Of a DNA stretch of 64,000 nucleotides, positions 62,533 to 64,000 are shown piece by piece. A model generated the notes under the pieces. The model was not told the DNA's origin, did no database searches, and saw only the letters and a list, made by a program, of their open reading frames with translations. How positions within the stretch are numbered: position 1 is the stretch's first letter; every line of letters begins with the position of its first letter. A program made the position numbers and the translations under genes. Source of the DNA: Deltaproteobacteria bacterium (GTDB lineage Bacteria; Desulfobacterota; Desulfuromonadia; Desulfuromonadales; BM103); NCBI GenBank assembly GCA_024279915.1, contig JAJRRB010000078.1, positions 62,001 through 126,000 on the forward strand, read 5' to 3'.

Positions 62533-63693
62533 TCAATCAATGAACAGCTCAAAATATGGAGCAAATAGGTAGTTTCTGTTTCTCTGGTTGCCAGTCATCT
62601 CACGTAAAAAGCCCGCTGCCACAAGTTTACGAATCAATGCACTAGAGGTCTGATGCGTTACGTTCAAAAGATTTGCCGCGCCATTAGCATTTATAATGGG
62701 TTTTTTGTAAAGATTATTAAAAAGTGCTCTCGCATTAGGTGCACGTCCGCCTAAATTCGTTGTAAACATATCCACCCGCTGCCTTAAGGCAAGAATCTCT
62801 TGAAATGTATTTTTGCCTTTTTACGCTGTTACGTTTATCGCCACAAGAAAAAACTTAATCCAATGAATCATGTCGTGTGAAGCACGCACTGTGGTAAGAG
62901 CATCATAATATGCTCCCTTGTTTTTTTCCAAATAGGCCGACAAGTAAAGACATGGTTTGCTCAGTAGTCCCTTACTGACAAAATACAATGGAATCAACAA
63001 ACGACCAATTCGGCCATTACCCTCAAGGAATGGGTGAATCGTTTCGAACTGATAATGGCTGATTGCAATTCTAATCAAATCAGGGACGGCTATCTCTTCA
63101 TTGTGCCAAAACTTTTCTAAGTCACTCATGAGGTCGACAACCTCATTGTGGTCCGGTGGAACAAATATGGCGTCAGTGAGGCTTGTGCCCCCAATCCAGT
63201 TTTGGCTAGTACGAAAATCCCCTGGCGTTTTGGCCTCTCCACGAACGCCCTGCATTAAGGTTTCATGTGTTCTGCGTAACAAGCGATTAGATAATGGCAA
63301 GGTGCTAAGTTCGTCAATCGCTGTGTTCATAGCCTGGATATAATTCTGAACCTCTTTCCAGTCGTCTCTGTTTTCGGGCAGGATATCTTCTTCGTTCTGG
63401 AGGGCTTCATCCATTTGAGTTTGAGTTCCCTCAATTTTACTAGAAGTGCTTGCCTCCTTAAGCACATGCATTTGAATGAAGAGGTCAACATCTGGCACAA
63501 TCAAGGAAAATGCATTGATCTCAGCAAGGGAACGAGCAGCTTGCTCAAGCAATGTGTTTATTTGCGGGTCTTCCCATGTCCACACTTGATTGACAGGGAG
63601 GGGGGAAAAACTTTTATATTGAAATTGTTGTCTAAGCTCACCTGAATGAAAATCTTCCAGTCTCAAGGTCTGTTCCCTCCCTGCCAACAACAA
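62533..63693 (-). pseudogene. Fic-domain protein with an in-frame TAA before its winged-helix tail
   Basis: From 63693 the frame encodes a Fic protein: inhibitory motif TSSKIEGTQ (about residue 85), catalytic loop HPFLEGNGRIGRLL (about 220), YLSAYLEKNKGAYYDAL. It then reaches TAA at 62823-62821 (codon 291). The same frame continues (KGKNTFQEILALRQRVDMF) into a winged helix (ANLLNVTHQTSSALIRKLVAAGFLREMTG) and ends at TGA 62533, giving 385 residues if read through, the usual length. The catalytic part is whole either way; only the DNA-binding tail is cut off. A GTG at 62775 might restart it. Likely GAA to TAA. Confidence 0.8.
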
Positions 63694-63710
63694 ATATTTA
63701 GCCGCCGGAG

Positions 63711-64000
63711 TTACTTTTTGACAACTTGAATCTCTTTGCCCAATTGATTAATTGTTACCGTACTTCCCTTCAGTGTAAATCTAACCCAAAAACTATCATC
63801 AATAGGAACTTTGATGGCAACTGCATTAGAAGTAACTAGTCCCTTAATGAATTCTTTGTAGCTCATGTCGCCGGAATATTCGTATTGATTTGATGGAATA
63901 TAAATACCATCACCGTCGCTATAGGTATGTAGACTCATTTTTTTAGAAATTACACTTGTATCAAATTTGACATAAATATCATCGTATTCAGAGATTTTGA
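63711..64000 (-). CDS. C-terminal part of an unrecognised protein, 5' end outside window
   Basis: The frame is open to the right edge (last codons ...KISEYDDIYVKFDTSVISKKMS) and ends KGSTVTINQLGKEIQVVKK at 63711, 18 bp before the Fic gene. The pattern 'YVKFDTS...DGDGIYIP...FIKGLVTSNAVAIKVPIDDSFWVRFTLKGS' resembles the C-terminal half of small envelope-type domains in VasI/IalB-like proteins, but this is weak. An ATG at 63938 exists but lies inside the domain. Confidence 0.5.
   Translation of the reverse strand, partial: KISEYDDIYVKFDTSVISKKMSLHTYSDGDGIYIPSNQYEYSGDMSYKEFIKGLVTSNAVAIKVPIDDSFWVRFTLKGSTVTINQLGKEIQVVKK

Noticed and set aside
62345-62536. Minus-strand frame of 63 codons over the TTTACA dyads
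   Set aside because: No ribosome site and no domain; it crosses the palindromes.

Overview
The window looks like chromosomal DNA from a Desulfuromonadales-type deltaproteobacterium (the Geobacter/Desulfuromonas/Geopsychrobacter neighbourhood). This is inferred from gene content and protein style, not from a 16S gene. The indicators are a membrane-bound uptake [NiFe]-hydrogenase with a lipoprotein cytochrome c, an ATP-type PEP carboxykinase, sucCD, a GlnK/Amt locus flanked by a histidine kinase and an ANTAR response regulator (the GnfK/GnfR arrangement known from Geobacter), and a CheR-MCP-CheW-CheY-CheA-CheC-CheD cluster.

Layout. 1-4.5 kb is a defence block on the minus strand: GIY-YIG-like protein, half-size HsdS, HsdM, HsdS, then an Abi_2 (AbiF-like) gene running off the left edge. 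It carries a switch-like leader RNA, three operator-like palindromes and a structured RNA before the Abi gene. 4.7-10.7 kb holds assorted genes (VOC lipoprotein, EmrE-type exporter, glycerate-kinase-like enzyme, Fic protein, MsrA). 10.8-16 kb is the nitrogen block, with a sigma54 promoter and an ANTAR-type terminator leader before glnK-amt. 16-22 kb holds a LysE exporter, an amidotransferase, small envelope proteins, a solute-binding protein, a cytochrome and an NAD-epimerase-like protein. 22.1-26.6 kb is the hydrogenase operon and 26.7-28.5 kb pckA. 30-34.4 kb is a complete AapJQMP amino-acid ABC transporter, preceded by a 168-bp MITE-like palindrome. 35-43.6 kb holds thiL, the chemotaxis cluster and a LolA-like protein. 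43.7-46 kb holds a small RNA and sucCD. 46.3-49.3 kb is a NikMN-Q-O type metal transporter with a NikR-like operator, so it probably feeds nickel to the hydrogenase. 49.2-53 kb holds SprT, a RelA/SpoT-TPR protein, a broken receiver and a tandem pair of 48-residue membrane peptides. 53-59.4 kb holds transposase debris, a PKD/FISUMP lipoprotein, an AspT-like transporter and a ProC-like protein. A 3' fragment of tRNA-Asn at 59.6 kb marks the probable edge of an AT-rich island that fills the right end (methyltransferase remnant, DUF3012 lipoprotein, second small-RNA copy, interrupted Fic gene).

Three things stand out. (1) Two homologous small-RNA genes, 18 kb apart on opposite strands, share promoter, spacing, an anti-Shine-Dalgarno element and a CCUCC terminator loop. 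(2) The glnK-amt leader combines a sigma54 promoter with an ANTAR-style hexaloop overlapping a terminator. (3) At least eight genes that otherwise look functional carry one lesion each: three in-frame TAG, two in-frame TAA, and three one-base losses in A-runs. These hit cheA, an ABC permease, hsdS, a receiver and others. They are either real pseudogenes or recoding, or a sign of base-level sequence error, and that should be settled before metabolic conclusions are drawn.
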